Origin: Chitinophaga vietnamensis
GTDB lineage: Bacteria > Bacteroidota > Bacteroidia > Chitinophagales > Chitinophagaceae
Direction of reading: 5' to 3'
DNA length: 64,000 bases
Assembly (NCBI RefSeq): GCF_902167635.1
Contig: NZ_CABHMS010000012.1
Coordinates: 95,591 to 159,590, forward strand
The position numbers and the translations under genes were made by a program. The stretch's first letter is position 1, and every line of letters begins with the position of its first letter. Of the stretch, positions 17,694-26,913 are shown piece by piece. The notes beneath the pieces were generated by a model, which was given only the letters and a program-made list of their open reading frames with translations, did not search any database and was not told the origin of the DNA.

Positions 17694-18563
17694 TCACGCA
17701 GAGCGTGAAAACCAGCGCCGGTAGCCTGCGAGGCCTATTGTGAGCAATAACAGGAAGGGCCACAGTTGCAGGAAGAAAAGCAATACATTGCGGAAAATAT
17801 CTGCGCCATTGCGCAGCGCTGTCAGCAACTCGGTACCGAAACCTGCGCGGGTAATACGTTCCGGGTTGACAATGATCTGCACATCTGCTTCCTGTGGTTG
17901 GAATAACTGTACCGTGAAGGTAGCGTAATGCACATTGTCGAGTATCTCCATGTTCTCTATCTTCCGGTCGATAGATGATTCCCGCTTCCCATCATGATAC
18001 TGCGCTACTTGCAGTGGCGTAGCGCCTTTCCCGGGTTTTACTTTCTCTTCTACGGGCTGATTGTTCCTTAAAGAATTAGAGAGATAGGCCAGCGTATAGT
18101 CCGTATCCTTGAAGTTACGGTGATCAATAAACGTAGCATTATTGGTGAGTACGGCCACCACTGAATCCAGTTGTGCGGTGGGCACGCGCAGCGTGAGATT
18201 GGCCGTGGGCGTATATAGCTGTATATGCCGCAGGGAGTCTGCACTGTAGGGCAAGTCTGTTTGTGCGCCAAAATCATTGGTGAGCGCGCTCTCCACCACT
18301 ACGCCATTAACACCGTTCACAGCTTGTTCAAGCCTGGAAGTGGCGGCATAAACATTCCTGACGCGACACCGGACATCGGCCGTGCGCACCCGCTTTCGCG
18401 AAGCGGAATTGAGTGAAGTAATATCATTTGAGAAACTGGCGGAATCCGCGATGGCGGCTACTTCAGCCATTGGCTTGTCTTGTTTGTCTTGATGATAGGT
18501 TCCTTGCTGACAGGCAGCAAGCATCAGGGCGGGTAATACCCACAGTGGAATGGAGGGACGCAT
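17694..18563 (-). CDS. DUF4349 lipoprotein
   Basis: A 289-residue envelope protein. It starts with a lipoprotein signal (lipobox LAAC, Cys about 18), then the DUF4349 domain: RVRTADVRCRVRNVYAA near residue 60, ANLTLRVPTAQLDSVVAVL near 120 and IDHRNFKDTDYTLAYL near 150. It ends in one membrane helix (VLLFFLQLWPFLLLLTIGLA) and a short basic tail. Proteins of this family are common in Bacteroidota and their function is unknown. The typical coiled-coil between the second domain half and the helix is shortened here. Confidence 0.88.
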   Translation of the reverse strand: MRPSIPLWVLPALMLAACQQGTYHQDKQDKPMAEVAAIADSASFSNDITSLNSASRKRVRTADVRCRVRNVYAATSRLEQAVNGVNGVVVESALTNDFGAQTDLPYSADSLRHIQLYTPTANLTLRVPTAQLDSVVAVLTNNATFIDHRNFKDTDYTLAYLSNSLRNNQPVEEKVKPGKGATPLQVAQYHDGKRESSIDRKIENMEILDNVHYATFTVQLFQPQEADVQIIVNPERITRAGFGTELLTALRNGADIFRNVLLFFLQLWPFLLLLTIGLAGYRRWFSRSA

Positions 18564-18735
18564 AGCAAGTCTGTTTACCCTTTATACGCCCTTGCTGCAA
18601 AAGGTAACCTTCTCAAAAGTTAAAATAAATACAACATGGGGCGATCATGATAAGCTGCAAATAACGTATATACATCTCCGTTATACTCTATAGTTCCGCT
18701 TGGTAATTAATTTTAGTTAACGTAGGTTTGCGGCT

Positions 18736-18927
18736 GTAATTGGTTGTTAAGGTTCGCCGAACCGAAACATTAAAAGGGAATCCGGTGCAATACCGGAGCT
18801 ATCCCCGTAGCTGTGATCCTGCATTCATCTGAATCGTTTTTCCGGATCTGCTCCCGCCACTGTCCGCAGCTATTGCGGACGGGAAGGCCACCGGAAAAGC
18901 AGGAGAGCCAGAAGACCTGCCAATTGC
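18736..18927 (+). promoter_or_regulatory. Cobalamin (adenosylcobalamin) riboswitch
   Basis: All landmark segments of a B12 riboswitch appear in order on the plus strand. These are AAAAGGGAATCCGGTGCAA (18772-18790), the CCGG pairing, CCCCGTAGCTGTG (18803-18815), GCCACTG (18856-18862), GGGAAGGCC (18881-18889) and the B12 box AGCCAGAAGACCTGCC (18906-18921). P1 can form from AATTGG at 18738 and CCAATT at 18920. The 140-nt leader between the aptamer and the start codon at 19070 can form further hairpins, including one near 19008-19035, and probably sequesters the start under high B12. Confidence 0.95.
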
Positions 18928-19069
18928 CGTCAGTCGTCCAATATTTTCGGGTGAAAAGTATGGACATGGTACCGATTTTTTTACCAGACATGAAACCCGG
19001 TGCGGGCATGTGGCAGTATCGCGAGCTGTACATGCAGGCATCCATTATTCCCTTTCAAAGTAAACCTTT

Positions 19070-20188
19070 ATGAAGAAGAAAAATCTATTGCATCTCTTCT
19101 ATGTACTGTTGTGCGTAGCAGTTGTTTCCTGTTCCAAGAACGACACCAGGGATCTGTCGCCCATCAATGGCAGCAAAGGCGCGATGAATGCCGCCAGTCT
19201 GCCCGCCAATTACAGCAACGGCTTCTTTATTGCCAACGAAGGCTGGTTCGGCCATGAGAACGGCGACCTCTATTTCTATTCTTACAGCGGCGATTCGCTG
19301 GTACCCAATGTTTACAAGGCGGCTAACCCTTCCGATAGCTTAGGCGCCCCTACGAACACCTTGCAATACGCCACTATCTTCAATGGTAAGATGTACATCG
19401 TGGTGAAAGCTGGCGGACCGTTGGTGGTTACAGACGCTACAACGATGGTACAGAGCGGCCGTATCAATTCATTGCCTGCCAATGATGGTCACACATTCCT
19501 GGGAATAGACGCCAGCCGCGGCCTGCTGAGCACCGGCGACGGCGTATATCCCTTAGCGTTACCCGGCCTCACCCTCGGTACAAAACTGAGCAGCGTGTCC
19601 GGCTATACCGGCGATATGACCCTGGCCGGCAACTACATTTTCGCCTTATCGCAAACAGATGGCATCGTGGCGCTCAACAGCACCAACTACAGCCTCGTGC
19701 GCAACCTGGGCCAGGCCAACCTCGCCTTTGCCATTGCGAAAGAAGGAAGCGTGTGGGCTGCTACCGCCGATTCACTCGTGCGCATCGATGCCAGCACTCT
19801 GGCCAGATCAGCGGTAAAATTGCCTGTAAGCATCCCCTCTCCCTGGGGCGCATGGCGCCATGCAGGCATCTGCGCATCTACTGTTGACAACGTCGTATTC
19901 CTGCCGGCCAACAACGGCTTTGCAGGCGGCACCAAAGTGTATCGCTATGTGATCGGTGATATCACCTCCCTGAATACGCCATTCATTACACTGCCCAGCG
20001 GCCAGTACTTCTATGGTTGTGGTATTGCCTATAACAAGGCTACAAACGAACTGGTGGCCACTACTATCAATGGCCCCTATACCGGCAATATCAACCGTAT
20101 ACTGATCTACGACGCCAGCAGCGGCGCACTGAAGAAAACCATCACTTATAATGGATGGTACTTCCCGGCTATGCCGGTATTCCGATAA
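19070..20188 (+). CDS. BtuG-like surface lipoprotein, beta-propeller (DUF5074/YncE type)
   Basis: A 372-residue lipoprotein: signal peptide with lipobox VVSC (Cys about residue 21), then a repeated beta-propeller pattern. It has the N-terminal NGFFIANEGWFGHENGDLYF motif that I associate with DUF5074/BtuG-type propellers. Bacteroides BtuG proteins bind cobalamin on the cell surface with extreme affinity and pass it to BtuB. The upstream cobalamin riboswitch strongly supports the same role here. The partner TonB receptor is not next to it, so it must act in trans or be encoded elsewhere. The gene ends at a long octamer-type hairpin shared with the convergent GNAT gene. Confidence 0.85.
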   Translation: MKKKNLLHLFYVLLCVAVVSCSKNDTRDLSPINGSKGAMNAASLPANYSNGFFIANEGWFGHENGDLYFYSYSGDSLVPNVYKAANPSDSLGAPTNTLQYATIFNGKMYIVVKAGGPLVVTDATTMVQSGRINSLPANDGHTFLGIDASRGLLSTGDGVYPLALPGLTLGTKLSSVSGYTGDMTLAGNYIFALSQTDGIVALNSTNYSLVRNLGQANLAFAIAKEGSVWAATADSLVRIDASTLARSAVKLPVSIPSPWGAWRHAGICASTVDNVVFLPANNGFAGGTKVYRYVIGDITSLNTPFITLPSGQYFYGCGIAYNKATNELVATTINGPYTGNINRILIYDASSGALKKTITYNGWYFPAMPVFR

Positions 20189-20189
20189 G

Positions 20190-20340
20190 AATTTAGGGAT
20201 TTAGGGATTTAGGGATTTTCGAATTTTCGAATTTTGGGATTTTGGGATTTATTGATTGTGTTTTGTTGTACCGGGCAACAAAACACGATCAATAAATCCC
20301 AAAATCCCAAAATTCGAAAATCCCTAAATCCCTAAATATT
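20190..20340. repeat. Long hairpin with 8-nt periodic arms (octamer type A)
   Basis: The left arm (20190-20268) reads as octamers: TTTAGGGA three times, TTTTCGAA twice, TTTTGGGA twice, then TTTATTGA. The right arm (20276-20340) is its inverted copy but has TTTAGGGA twice and TTTTCGAA once. The arms therefore differ by whole 8-nt units, as expected from slippage. The element begins one base after the btuG-like stop codon, and its right arm contains the last two codons and TAG stop of the convergent GNAT gene. Confidence 0.85.
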
Positions 20341-20853
20341 CATTTCAAAAAGGTTAGCGGTGTTATCCCAGTAGTGGCCTGGCAAACCCGCTGCCTTGGC
20401 TTCTTCCGCCGGCATGTAGGAAGTGCCTAATAACTTGAAGCCGTAGCCTACATAATAGGCAGTGAGATTATCATTATCTGCCCAGGTGTCCATGCGGATC
20501 AATGAGCGGTGAATATCTCTGGCGTGCGTCCGCGACCACTCTATGATGGGCGTGAGCAGGCGGCGGCCCTTGAAAGCCGGATTGGTAGCGATTCGGTGCA
20601 GATAGATCGCTGTATTCTCTTCCGCATCTTTCCATACGATCGGCGGCTCATTATATACAATAGAAAAAATACAGGCGATCTCCCCTTCTATCTCTATCTT
20701 ATACAAGCGCTGCTCTTTCACCTCTGCTGCTGTCAGAGCCAGATCGAAAGGAGGCCATACATTATACTGCTTACTTCGCTGATAAGCCCTGGCAGCATCA
20801 TACAGGGCGAGAATTACAGGCAGGTCTTCCTGCGTACATGGTGTGATCAACAT
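20332..20853 (-). CDS. GNAT family N-acetyltransferase
   Basis: A 173-residue acetyltransferase-like protein. The fold is marked by strand IACIFSIVYNEPPIVW, the acetyl-CoA region IYLHRIATNPAFKGRRLLTP (variant of RxxGxG/A), and the C-terminal AYYVGYGFKLLGTSYM. The ATG at 20853 follows a strong purine-rich site AAGGAAGG and is preferred over the upstream start at 20895. The last codons and stop lie inside the octamer hairpin. The acceptor substrate is unknown. Confidence 0.85.
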   Translation of the reverse strand: MLITPCTQEDLPVILALYDAARAYQRSKQYNVWPPFDLALTAAEVKEQRLYKIEIEGEIACIFSIVYNEPPIVWKDAEENTAIYLHRIATNPAFKGRRLLTPIIEWSRTHARDIHRSLIRMDTWADNDNLTAYYVGYGFKLLGTSYMPAEEAKAAGLPGHYWDNTANLFEMNI

Positions 20854-20939
20854 TTTTCCTTCCTTTATTTTTTTACAAAGTTGCAGGAAATACACACACC
20901 AGAACAGATGCAGTTTTTTATATTTTCACCATATCAGAT

Positions 20940-22307
20940 TTACAATAACACCTCCGGATGCTGCCATGGGCCGCGGTATGGTCTCCGCAGTAAATCAGTA
21001 GCCTCTCTATCGTTAACGACTATACGCTTTTTAGGATCATAACTGAGCGGACGGCCCAGTTTCATGGAGAGATTAGCCAGGATACAACTGGCCGTAGAGA
21101 TATGCCCCTGCTCAATATCCGCTGCCGGCCGGGTATTATGCTCAATGGCCGCCAGAAAATCGAGCATGTGCAAACGTGTGGCTGGCGCGGCATTCAGCTC
21201 GATGCCCGCTTCAGTCACATCTTCCGGATACTTTTCTTTTTCATACACTACCTCCTTGTGAATCGGTGTTCCGTTTTTGCCTTCAGGAATAAAATCATAT
21301 TGCATGGTGCTGGCGGCCAGCGTACCTTTCTCGCCATATATTTTGAAAGCCCAGGGATATGCAGGATCGGCGGGCGTTCCCCAGGTACGGTGCTGCCATA
21401 CACAGTTGAGCTGATCGTATTCAAAAATCGCCGACTGCGTATCCGCGATATTGGATTTGCCTTCGCGCTGCACATAAATGCCACCGGTGGAGCTGATGCG
21501 ATGAGGCCATCCCAGCTGCAACATCCAGCGAACTGTATCGAACATATGGATGCACATATCGCCCATGATGCCATTGCCATATTCCATAAAAGTGCGCCAC
21601 CAGCGGATATGCGGCAGGCCGTCGTAGGGCCGCAGCGGCGCAGGACCCGTCCACATTTCGTAATCGAAGAAGTCGGGCACAGGCTGCTCTGGCGGGTTGC
21701 CGTTGTTGCGCATGTGATAGTAGCAACACATCTCTACATGCGCGATCTTGCCAAGTAAGCCGGCATCTATCACATTTTTCTTTGCATCGATCAGGTGCGG
21801 CGTGCTTTTGCGTTGTGTGCCTACCTGCACAACGCGGTTATATTTACGGGCGGCGGCCACCATGGCTTCTCCCTCCATCACATCTACGCTGATCGGCTTC
21901 TGCACATACACATGTGCGCCTGCCTGCATGGCCGCAATAGCGGTAAGTGCATGCCAATGGTCAGGAGTGCCAATCAATACGATATCCAGTTTGTGATCGG
22001 AGAGCATCTTACGGTAGTCACTATACGTAGCGGGCGTTTTGCGCGAGGCCTGGCGTTGGGCCACCATGGCGGCGGCTTCTGAAAGCTGGTGTTTGTCTAC
22101 ATCGCAAAGGGCGACCACTTCTACGGGCGCTACCTGTATCAGGCGAAAGAGGTCGCTCTTCCCATACCATCCGGCGCCGATAAGGGCTACACGGTAAGGT
22201 TTGGGCGGATGGATAAAACTGAGTGCAGGGCTGCTGATGGCTGCCAGCGCCAGGGAAGCGGCAGCGCCTTTGATGAAACGGCGTCGTTGCGGGTTGAATG
22301 TTTCCAT
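20940..22307 (-). CDS. Gfo/Idh/MocA family oxidoreductase with Tat signal
   Basis: A 455-residue NAD(P)-dependent sugar dehydrogenase-like protein. The N-terminus has a twin-arginine signal (RRRFIKGAAASLALAA), so it is exported folded with bound cofactor. The Rossmann motif is VALIGAGWYGKSDLF near residue 40. The EKP-type motif is YVQKPISVD near residue 133, followed by CCYYHMRNNGNPPEQP and HIRWWRTFMEYGNGI typical of the secreted, GH109-adjacent subfamily. It lies downstream of ThuA on the same strand, and pairing of ThuA with Gfo/Idh dehydrogenases is known from trehalose/disaccharide utilisation. Confidence 0.93.
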   Translation of the reverse strand: METFNPQRRRFIKGAAASLALAAISSPALSFIHPPKPYRVALIGAGWYGKSDLFRLIQVAPVEVVALCDVDKHQLSEAAAMVAQRQASRKTPATYSDYRKMLSDHKLDIVLIGTPDHWHALTAIAAMQAGAHVYVQKPISVDVMEGEAMVAAARKYNRVVQVGTQRKSTPHLIDAKKNVIDAGLLGKIAHVEMCCYYHMRNNGNPPEQPVPDFFDYEMWTGPAPLRPYDGLPHIRWWRTFMEYGNGIMGDMCIHMFDTVRWMLQLGWPHRISSTGGIYVQREGKSNIADTQSAIFEYDQLNCVWQHRTWGTPADPAYPWAFKIYGEKGTLAASTMQYDFIPEGKNGTPIHKEVVYEKEKYPEDVTEAGIELNAAPATRLHMLDFLAAIEHNTRPAADIEQGHISTASCILANLSMKLGRPLSYDPKKRIVVNDREATDLLRRPYRGPWQHPEVLL

Positions 22308-22369
22308 AGTCTTACGTGGAATGATGTACTCCCAAAATAATCATTCAACGGCAAGTATGCAAGGCCCAT

Positions 22370-22444
22370 ATCGAGCCATTGGCGGGTGGCCTTTGAGAAG
22401 GCGATATGATGCCCGCCATTCTCATACAATACCAGCACATGCCT
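22370..22444 (-). pseudogene. Relic of a second ThuA domain, in frame with thuA-like gene
   Basis: Directly after the TAG stop of the ThuA-domain gene, the same frame continues through about 25 codons that read HVLVLYENGGHHIAFSK and then a short tail ending ATRQWLD. The pattern LVLYENGGHH-x-AFSKA is the start of a distinct ThuA subfamily, and the rest of that domain is missing. Beyond about 22370 similarity is lost before the oxidoreductase start at 22307. It looks like a deletion remnant of a tandem ThuA gene. It could be a short translated peptide from GTG, but there is no ribosome site evidence. Confidence 0.6.
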
Positions 22445-23191
22445 CTACTGGAGCGGTGTGGCCGCGATGCGAATGGCATTTTGCAACAGCGTCGTGTAAT
22501 CCTTGCTGGCAAATACTTCCGGGCTATGTCCTACTCCAATATAAACGGTACGCGGATAGTTTTCATTGGTCCAGATAACGGGATGATCGCCCATCGGTTT
22601 GTTCTGATGATAAGACGATTCGTCTGCAATGCCCAGTACATGCACGTTTCCACGAGGGCTCTTACCGAACTCATACCATTCATCGCCGATACGGAAACTG
22701 GCAGACACGCCTTTCATCAGTGGGTGTGCAGTATCTTCTATCTTCACTACACCCTGCTGAAAAGCAGGATGCGGGGAATATTTCACGCCGCCCATGAAAT
22801 CTTCAAACCATTGCCAGTTCCGTCTTCCCTTGGCATAGAACTCGCTGCCGGTAAGGCCTGCGGCATGAATGCCTACCCAGCCATTGGCCGCTTCAATGTA
22901 CTGTTGCAAGGCGGCCTGCTGTTGGTCAGACAAGTCAAAAGGCGCCAGCTGTAATTGCACAAACACCTGGTAATGCCGCAGGTTGGCGGTGTTGATCAAA
23001 CTGGTATCGTCGGAGAAATCGATCTGGTAATGCTGTGCGGCCGCCAGCCGTGCAAACCAGGGCCTGGCAGCGGCGATCATGTTTTTATGGTCCTTATCGC
23101 GGGAAGCCATGACCAGCACCTTTACCTGTGCGGCGCTGGTCGTCACGTGGAGAGCGATGCTGCACCAAAGCAGCAACAGGCATTTTTTCAT
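22445..23191 (-). CDS. Secreted ThuA domain-containing protein
   Basis: A 248-residue exported protein with signal peptide (cleavage near SAAQ, residue 21) and a single ThuA (trehalose utilisation, glutamine amidotransferase-like) domain. Visible family motifs are GWVGIHAAGL near residue 125, WFEDFMGG, and DEWYEF near 185, followed by VIWTNENYPRTVYIGVGHSP near the end. ThuA-like proteins are found with Gfo/Idh dehydrogenases in disaccharide conversion. It starts 3 bp after the YiiX-like gene, so all three genes probably form one operon. Confidence 0.9.
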   Translation of the reverse strand: MKKCLLLLWCSIALHVTTSAAQVKVLVMASRDKDHKNMIAAARPWFARLAAAQHYQIDFSDDTSLINTANLRHYQVFVQLQLAPFDLSDQQQAALQQYIEAANGWVGIHAAGLTGSEFYAKGRRNWQWFEDFMGGVKYSPHPAFQQGVVKIEDTAHPLMKGVSASFRIGDEWYEFGKSPRGNVHVLGIADESSYHQNKPMGDHPVIWTNENYPRTVYIGVGHSPEVFASKDYTTLLQNAIRIAATPLQ

Positions 23192-23194
23192 ATG

Positions 23195-23800
23195 CTAATG
23201 GTTTACTTCTTCCAGCAGCGGGGAGTTGAACAATTGTATGGGTGAGATGATCATTTCCGATGCAGGAATCTTACCGCCATACACCTTCTGCAACTGTGCT
23301 TTCACGGGCGCGCTGCCGAGGTCGAAATCCTTCAAAGGCTGCAGGGCAGCCAATTCAAGGCCGGTAGCCTGTTTATATATCTTCCATACCAGTTCGGAAC
23401 AATACATCCTTTCATCTGACCAGCCAAAATAAAAATCGTAATGCTTGCCAAGGTATTGATTGCCGGCCTGTTTCATATGTTCGATCATTCCGGGCGTCAG
23501 CACGCTATCCGCACGATGCAGGCGCTTGAGCACATAATGCCGCTGCACACCTCTTGCAATCCACTCCTGTAGCGGGGTATAGTGTACCGGCTCTATCGCC
23601 TCATATACGTACCATTGCCCGTCTTTTTTGAAGATGATGCCACAATGGCTGTACCGCGAATGTGTAGCCAGTTGTATCGCTTTGCTGAAGTCACCGCTGC
23701 TTTCCTGGAAGATGATATCGCCTTCTTTCACGGCAGGCGCCTGTGGCAGCGGTTTGCCGGCCAGTAGTAAGATACCTATGATGATTCCTGTGAGTTGCAT
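23195..23800 (-). CDS. YiiX/YebB-like permuted papain-fold hydrolase
   Basis: A 201-residue exported protein with a short signal peptide. It belongs to the circularly permuted NlpC/P60-like (YiiX/DUF830) group: GDIIFQESSGDFSKAIQLAT near residue 27, a catalytic-type His in RYSHCGIIF near 50, and the Cys in MYCSELVWKIY near 140. Homologues act as amidases or acyl-bond hydrolases. The substrate is unknown, with cell-wall or lipid-linked peptides as candidates. It is the first gene of the operon with ThuA and the Gfo/Idh oxidoreductase. Confidence 0.87.
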   Translation of the reverse strand: MQLTGIIIGILLLAGKPLPQAPAVKEGDIIFQESSGDFSKAIQLATHSRYSHCGIIFKKDGQWYVYEAIEPVHYTPLQEWIARGVQRHYVLKRLHRADSVLTPGMIEHMKQAGNQYLGKHYDFYFGWSDERMYCSELVWKIYKQATGLELAALQPLKDFDLGSAPVKAQLQKVYGGKIPASEMIISPIQLFNSPLLEEVNH

Positions 23801-23820
23801 ATCATTATAACTATTAAGGT

Positions 23821-23950
23821 GCCGCCCCTACGGGGCGGTTGTTGGTAGGTGATGCATCGGCTACCAATATGCCGTCCCTACGGGACGATATGTTGATGGC
23901 TGAAACGCTGGCTGCTTGTATATCGCCCCGGAGGGGCGGCATATTGGTGG
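23821..23950. repeat. REP-like palindrome cluster, three units
   Basis: Three palindromes occur in alternating orientation. They are CCGCCCCTACGGGGCGG followed by TTGTTGGTAG (23822-23848), CTACCAATATGCC before GTCCCTACGGGAC (23861-23886), and CGCCCCGGAGGGGCG followed by GCATATTGGTGG (23923-23950). The unit is a GC-rich stem with a TAC or GTA centre plus an AT-rich arm ending TTGGTAG. The same unit recurs at 31871-32021 and 54592-54673. The cluster lies between two minus-strand genes. Confidence 0.8.
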
Positions 23951-23956
23951 GAACAA

Positions 23957-24828
<872 letters not shown>

Positions 24829-24829
24829 C

Positions 24830-25285
24830 TTAGCTGACACTTATTTTTATGACTACTTTCTTTACTGGCGCGGGCGCCGATACCTGCAGGTTCGGCATGT
24901 GCAGATCTGTGGGGAAAAAGATCGCAAAATGGCCTTGTTGCAGTTTGGTAAAGAACGATGGTTTCTCTGCGAACAGCATGTAATCTTCGCTATCAGAATA
25001 AGCCTGTGAAGGCTGCTGGCCATTCATGAAATTGTGCCCTATCATCTCTTCTCCCTGCACGATGTATTGTACATCGATATATTTTTTATGGGCCTCCATC
25101 TGTTCGCTACTGGCATCTACTGTATCGTATTCATTTACAATGGCGAAGATATGGCTGCCGTCGATCTCATATTTTCCTTTTTCCAGTCGGGTAAAGTCTG
25201 TCCGGGCGAGATAGTCAAACGCAGTAATAAATCGTTGTCCCAATCCATGGTACAGGCTTGCTTGTTGTAATGTATCAATGATCAT
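24830..25285 (-). CDS. YhcH/YjgK/YiaL family (DUF386) cupin-like protein
   Basis: A 151-residue protein of the TabA/YhcH family, which binds metal in a jelly-roll fold and is linked to biofilm control and sugar (sialic acid, ketogulonate) metabolism in enteric bacteria. Family motifs are visible: GKYEIDGSHIFAIVNEYDT near residue 38, AHKKYIDVQYIVQGEE near 65, and AIFFPTDLHMPN near 125. The ATG at 25285 is chosen because it gives the standard N-terminus MIIDTLQQASLY. It leads the group with a GNAT and YccF. Confidence 0.92.
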   Translation of the reverse strand: MIIDTLQQASLYHGLGQRFITAFDYLARTDFTRLEKGKYEIDGSHIFAIVNEYDTVDASSEQMEAHKKYIDVQYIVQGEEMIGHNFMNGQQPSQAYSDSEDYMLFAEKPSFFTKLQQGHFAIFFPTDLHMPNLQVSAPAPVKKVVIKISVS

Positions 25286-25359
25286 GCGGTTAAAATAATA
25301 AAAAACCAGGAAATGGCGTAGTCTTTGTGCCGCTTTCACTGAACCTAAAATTTTTTCCT

Positions 25360-25584
25360 ATGCAAAAGCACACCACTTTCACCCCTGGCCTTACTGCAGG
25401 GCCTTTGAAGGACGAAAATCGCTACGGTTCCCTTGATCCCGGTATCCCGCCCGGTACGCGCCGTTCCCGCGATGAAGACCTGGAAGATGACGACGATCAG
25501 CTGGAAGAACCGGAGAACCTGGAAGATGATGAGCCTGGTGAATGGGGCCGTGATGAAGAAGAAACACTGGACCCGGAAGAGTAA
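25360..25584 (+). CDS. Small, very acidic hypothetical protein
   Basis: A 74-residue protein (MQKHTTFTPGLTAGPLKDEN at its start) whose second half is nearly all Asp, Glu, Pro and Leu (DEDLEDDDDQLEEPENLEDD). It has no signal peptide or membrane segment and is probably disordered. The ATG at 25360 is preferred over the earlier in-frame codon at 25327. It is divergent from the YhcH-like gene and stands alone. I do not recognise the family. The 147-bp spacer after it shows no gene. Confidence 0.65.
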   Translation: MQKHTTFTPGLTAGPLKDENRYGSLDPGIPPGTRRSRDEDLEDDDDQLEEPENLEDDEPGEWGRDEEETLDPEE

Positions 25585-25731
25585 TTGCGTATATGCGTTA
25601 ACGTTATAATGCCCGTACGAGCTGAAACGTTTCATCTTTCCTCATATTTGTTTGTTGTTTTAGGCAGCGCTTTTTTCCGGCGCTGCCTTTTTTCTATGGC
25701 CCGGCAGGCATTTTGTTGACATAAACAACAT

Positions 25732-26913
25732 ATGCAACAGCCAGTGATATTGACGGTCAACAGCGGCTCATCCAGCTTGAAATGCGCCATAGCGGATACA
25801 GGCAATGCCCGCCTGCTGCTAACAGCGGAAGCCAATGGCATCGGGCATTCCGGGCAGGTCACCGTTAAAGACGGCGCCAGCCGTATCATCGCGCAACAGC
25901 AATGGGAGCTGCCGGATGTTACGCATGCCTTGCAGGTATGTTTACCTTTTCTGAAGACCTATCCGGTTGTTGCGATCATACACCGGATCGTGCAGGGAGG
26001 CCTCCATCATTTTCATACTACTGAAGTTATTCCACAGGTAATGGCCACACTAGAGGAATTAATTCCCCTTGCTCCCAATCATCTGCCGGCACAACTGCAG
26101 CTGATACGCGACTGTCAGCATCCTTTTCCGCAAGCTGCTACCCTGGCCTGTTTCGACACCGCTTTTCATGCGCATATGCCGGCGGTGGCGAGGTATTATC
26201 CCTTGCCGCCACACCTGCGGGAAGATGGTATCATCCATTATGGATTTCATGGATTATCGTATGAATATATTCTTCAGCAATTACAGGCCATAACGCCGCA
26301 AGCCGCCAGGGGCAAGGTATTGATCGCACACCTGGGTCATGGCGCCAGCATGGTGGTTACCGCGCAGGGCCGCAGTATCGACACCACGATGGGCCTGACG
26401 CCTACCGGCGGTATGATGATGAGCACCCGCAGCGGCGATATGGACCCCGGCGTATTGTTGTACCTGCTGAACAATAAAAAAATGGACGGGGCCGCGTTGC
26501 AAAAACTATTTACAGAAGAGGCGGGCCTCAAAGGCGTCTCCGGCCAGGAGCCAGAGGTACAGCGGCTTCTGGAGGCCGCGCCCGATCATCCCAGGGCTGC
26601 AGCCGCCATTGCGCAATTCTGTTACCAGGCCCGCAAACACCTGGGCGCGCTCGCTGCCGCCGCTGGCGGTATCAACACCCTCGTGTTTACCGGCGGTATC
26701 GGCGAACATGCGGCCATCATACGGGAACGCATATGTGAAAATATGAACTGGATGGGCATCCAGTTGGACCTCCACGCCAACGCGCAGCATGCTGCGGTGA
26801 TCTCGGCGCCGGCCAGCGCCGTAACCGTGAGAGTGATGGCCACCAACGAGGCTTTAGTCATGGCGCAGCATGCCCGTCAATGGCTGCAGGCGCACAAAAC
26901 AACCGGCGTATGA
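25732..26913 (+). CDS. ackA: Acetate kinase family enzyme
   Basis: A 393-residue ASKHA-fold kinase that interconverts acetyl phosphate + ADP and acetate + ATP. Visible motifs are [12 protein letters not shown] (residues 7-18), the central [11 protein letters not shown] (family FDTAFHxxMP, near 142), [19 protein letters not shown] near 202, [18 protein letters not shown], and [10 protein letters not shown] near 322. The stop codon overlaps the phosphoketolase start (ATGA), so the two are translationally coupled. It therefore most likely handles acetyl phosphate made by that enzyme. Confidence 0.96.
   Translation: MQQPVILTVNSGSSSLKCAIADTGNARLLLTAEANGIGHSGQVTVKDGASRIIAQQQWELPDVTHALQVCLPFLKTYPVVAIIHRIVQGGLHHFHTTEVIPQVMATLEELIPLAPNHLPAQLQLIRDCQHPFPQAATLACFDTAFHAHMPAVARYYPLPPHLREDGIIHYGFHGLSYEYILQQLQAITPQAARGKVLIAHLGHGASMVVTAQGRSIDTTMGLTPTGGMMMSTRSGDMDPGVLLYLLNNKKMDGAALQKLFTEEAGLKGVSGQEPEVQRLLEAAPDHPRAAAAIAQFCYQARKHLGALAAAAGGINTLVFTGGIGEHAAIIRERICENMNWMGIQLDLHANAQHAAVISAPASAVTVRVMATNEALVMAQHARQWLQAHKTTGV

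Noticed and set aside
18770-19045. Minus-strand frames across the riboswitch
   Set aside because: The region matches all cobalamin aptamer landmarks on the plus strand, and the peptides are Cys/Pro-rich without a family pattern.
20190-20340. Possible CRISPR array, because of short repeats
   Set aside because: The repeats are 8 nt, contiguous and arranged as a hairpin, with no spacers and no cas genes nearby.
22187-22438. 83-residue frame as an intact small gene
   Set aside because: Only its first 25 or so codons are ThuA-like; the rest runs out of frame through the oxidoreductase gene, so it is treated as a relic.
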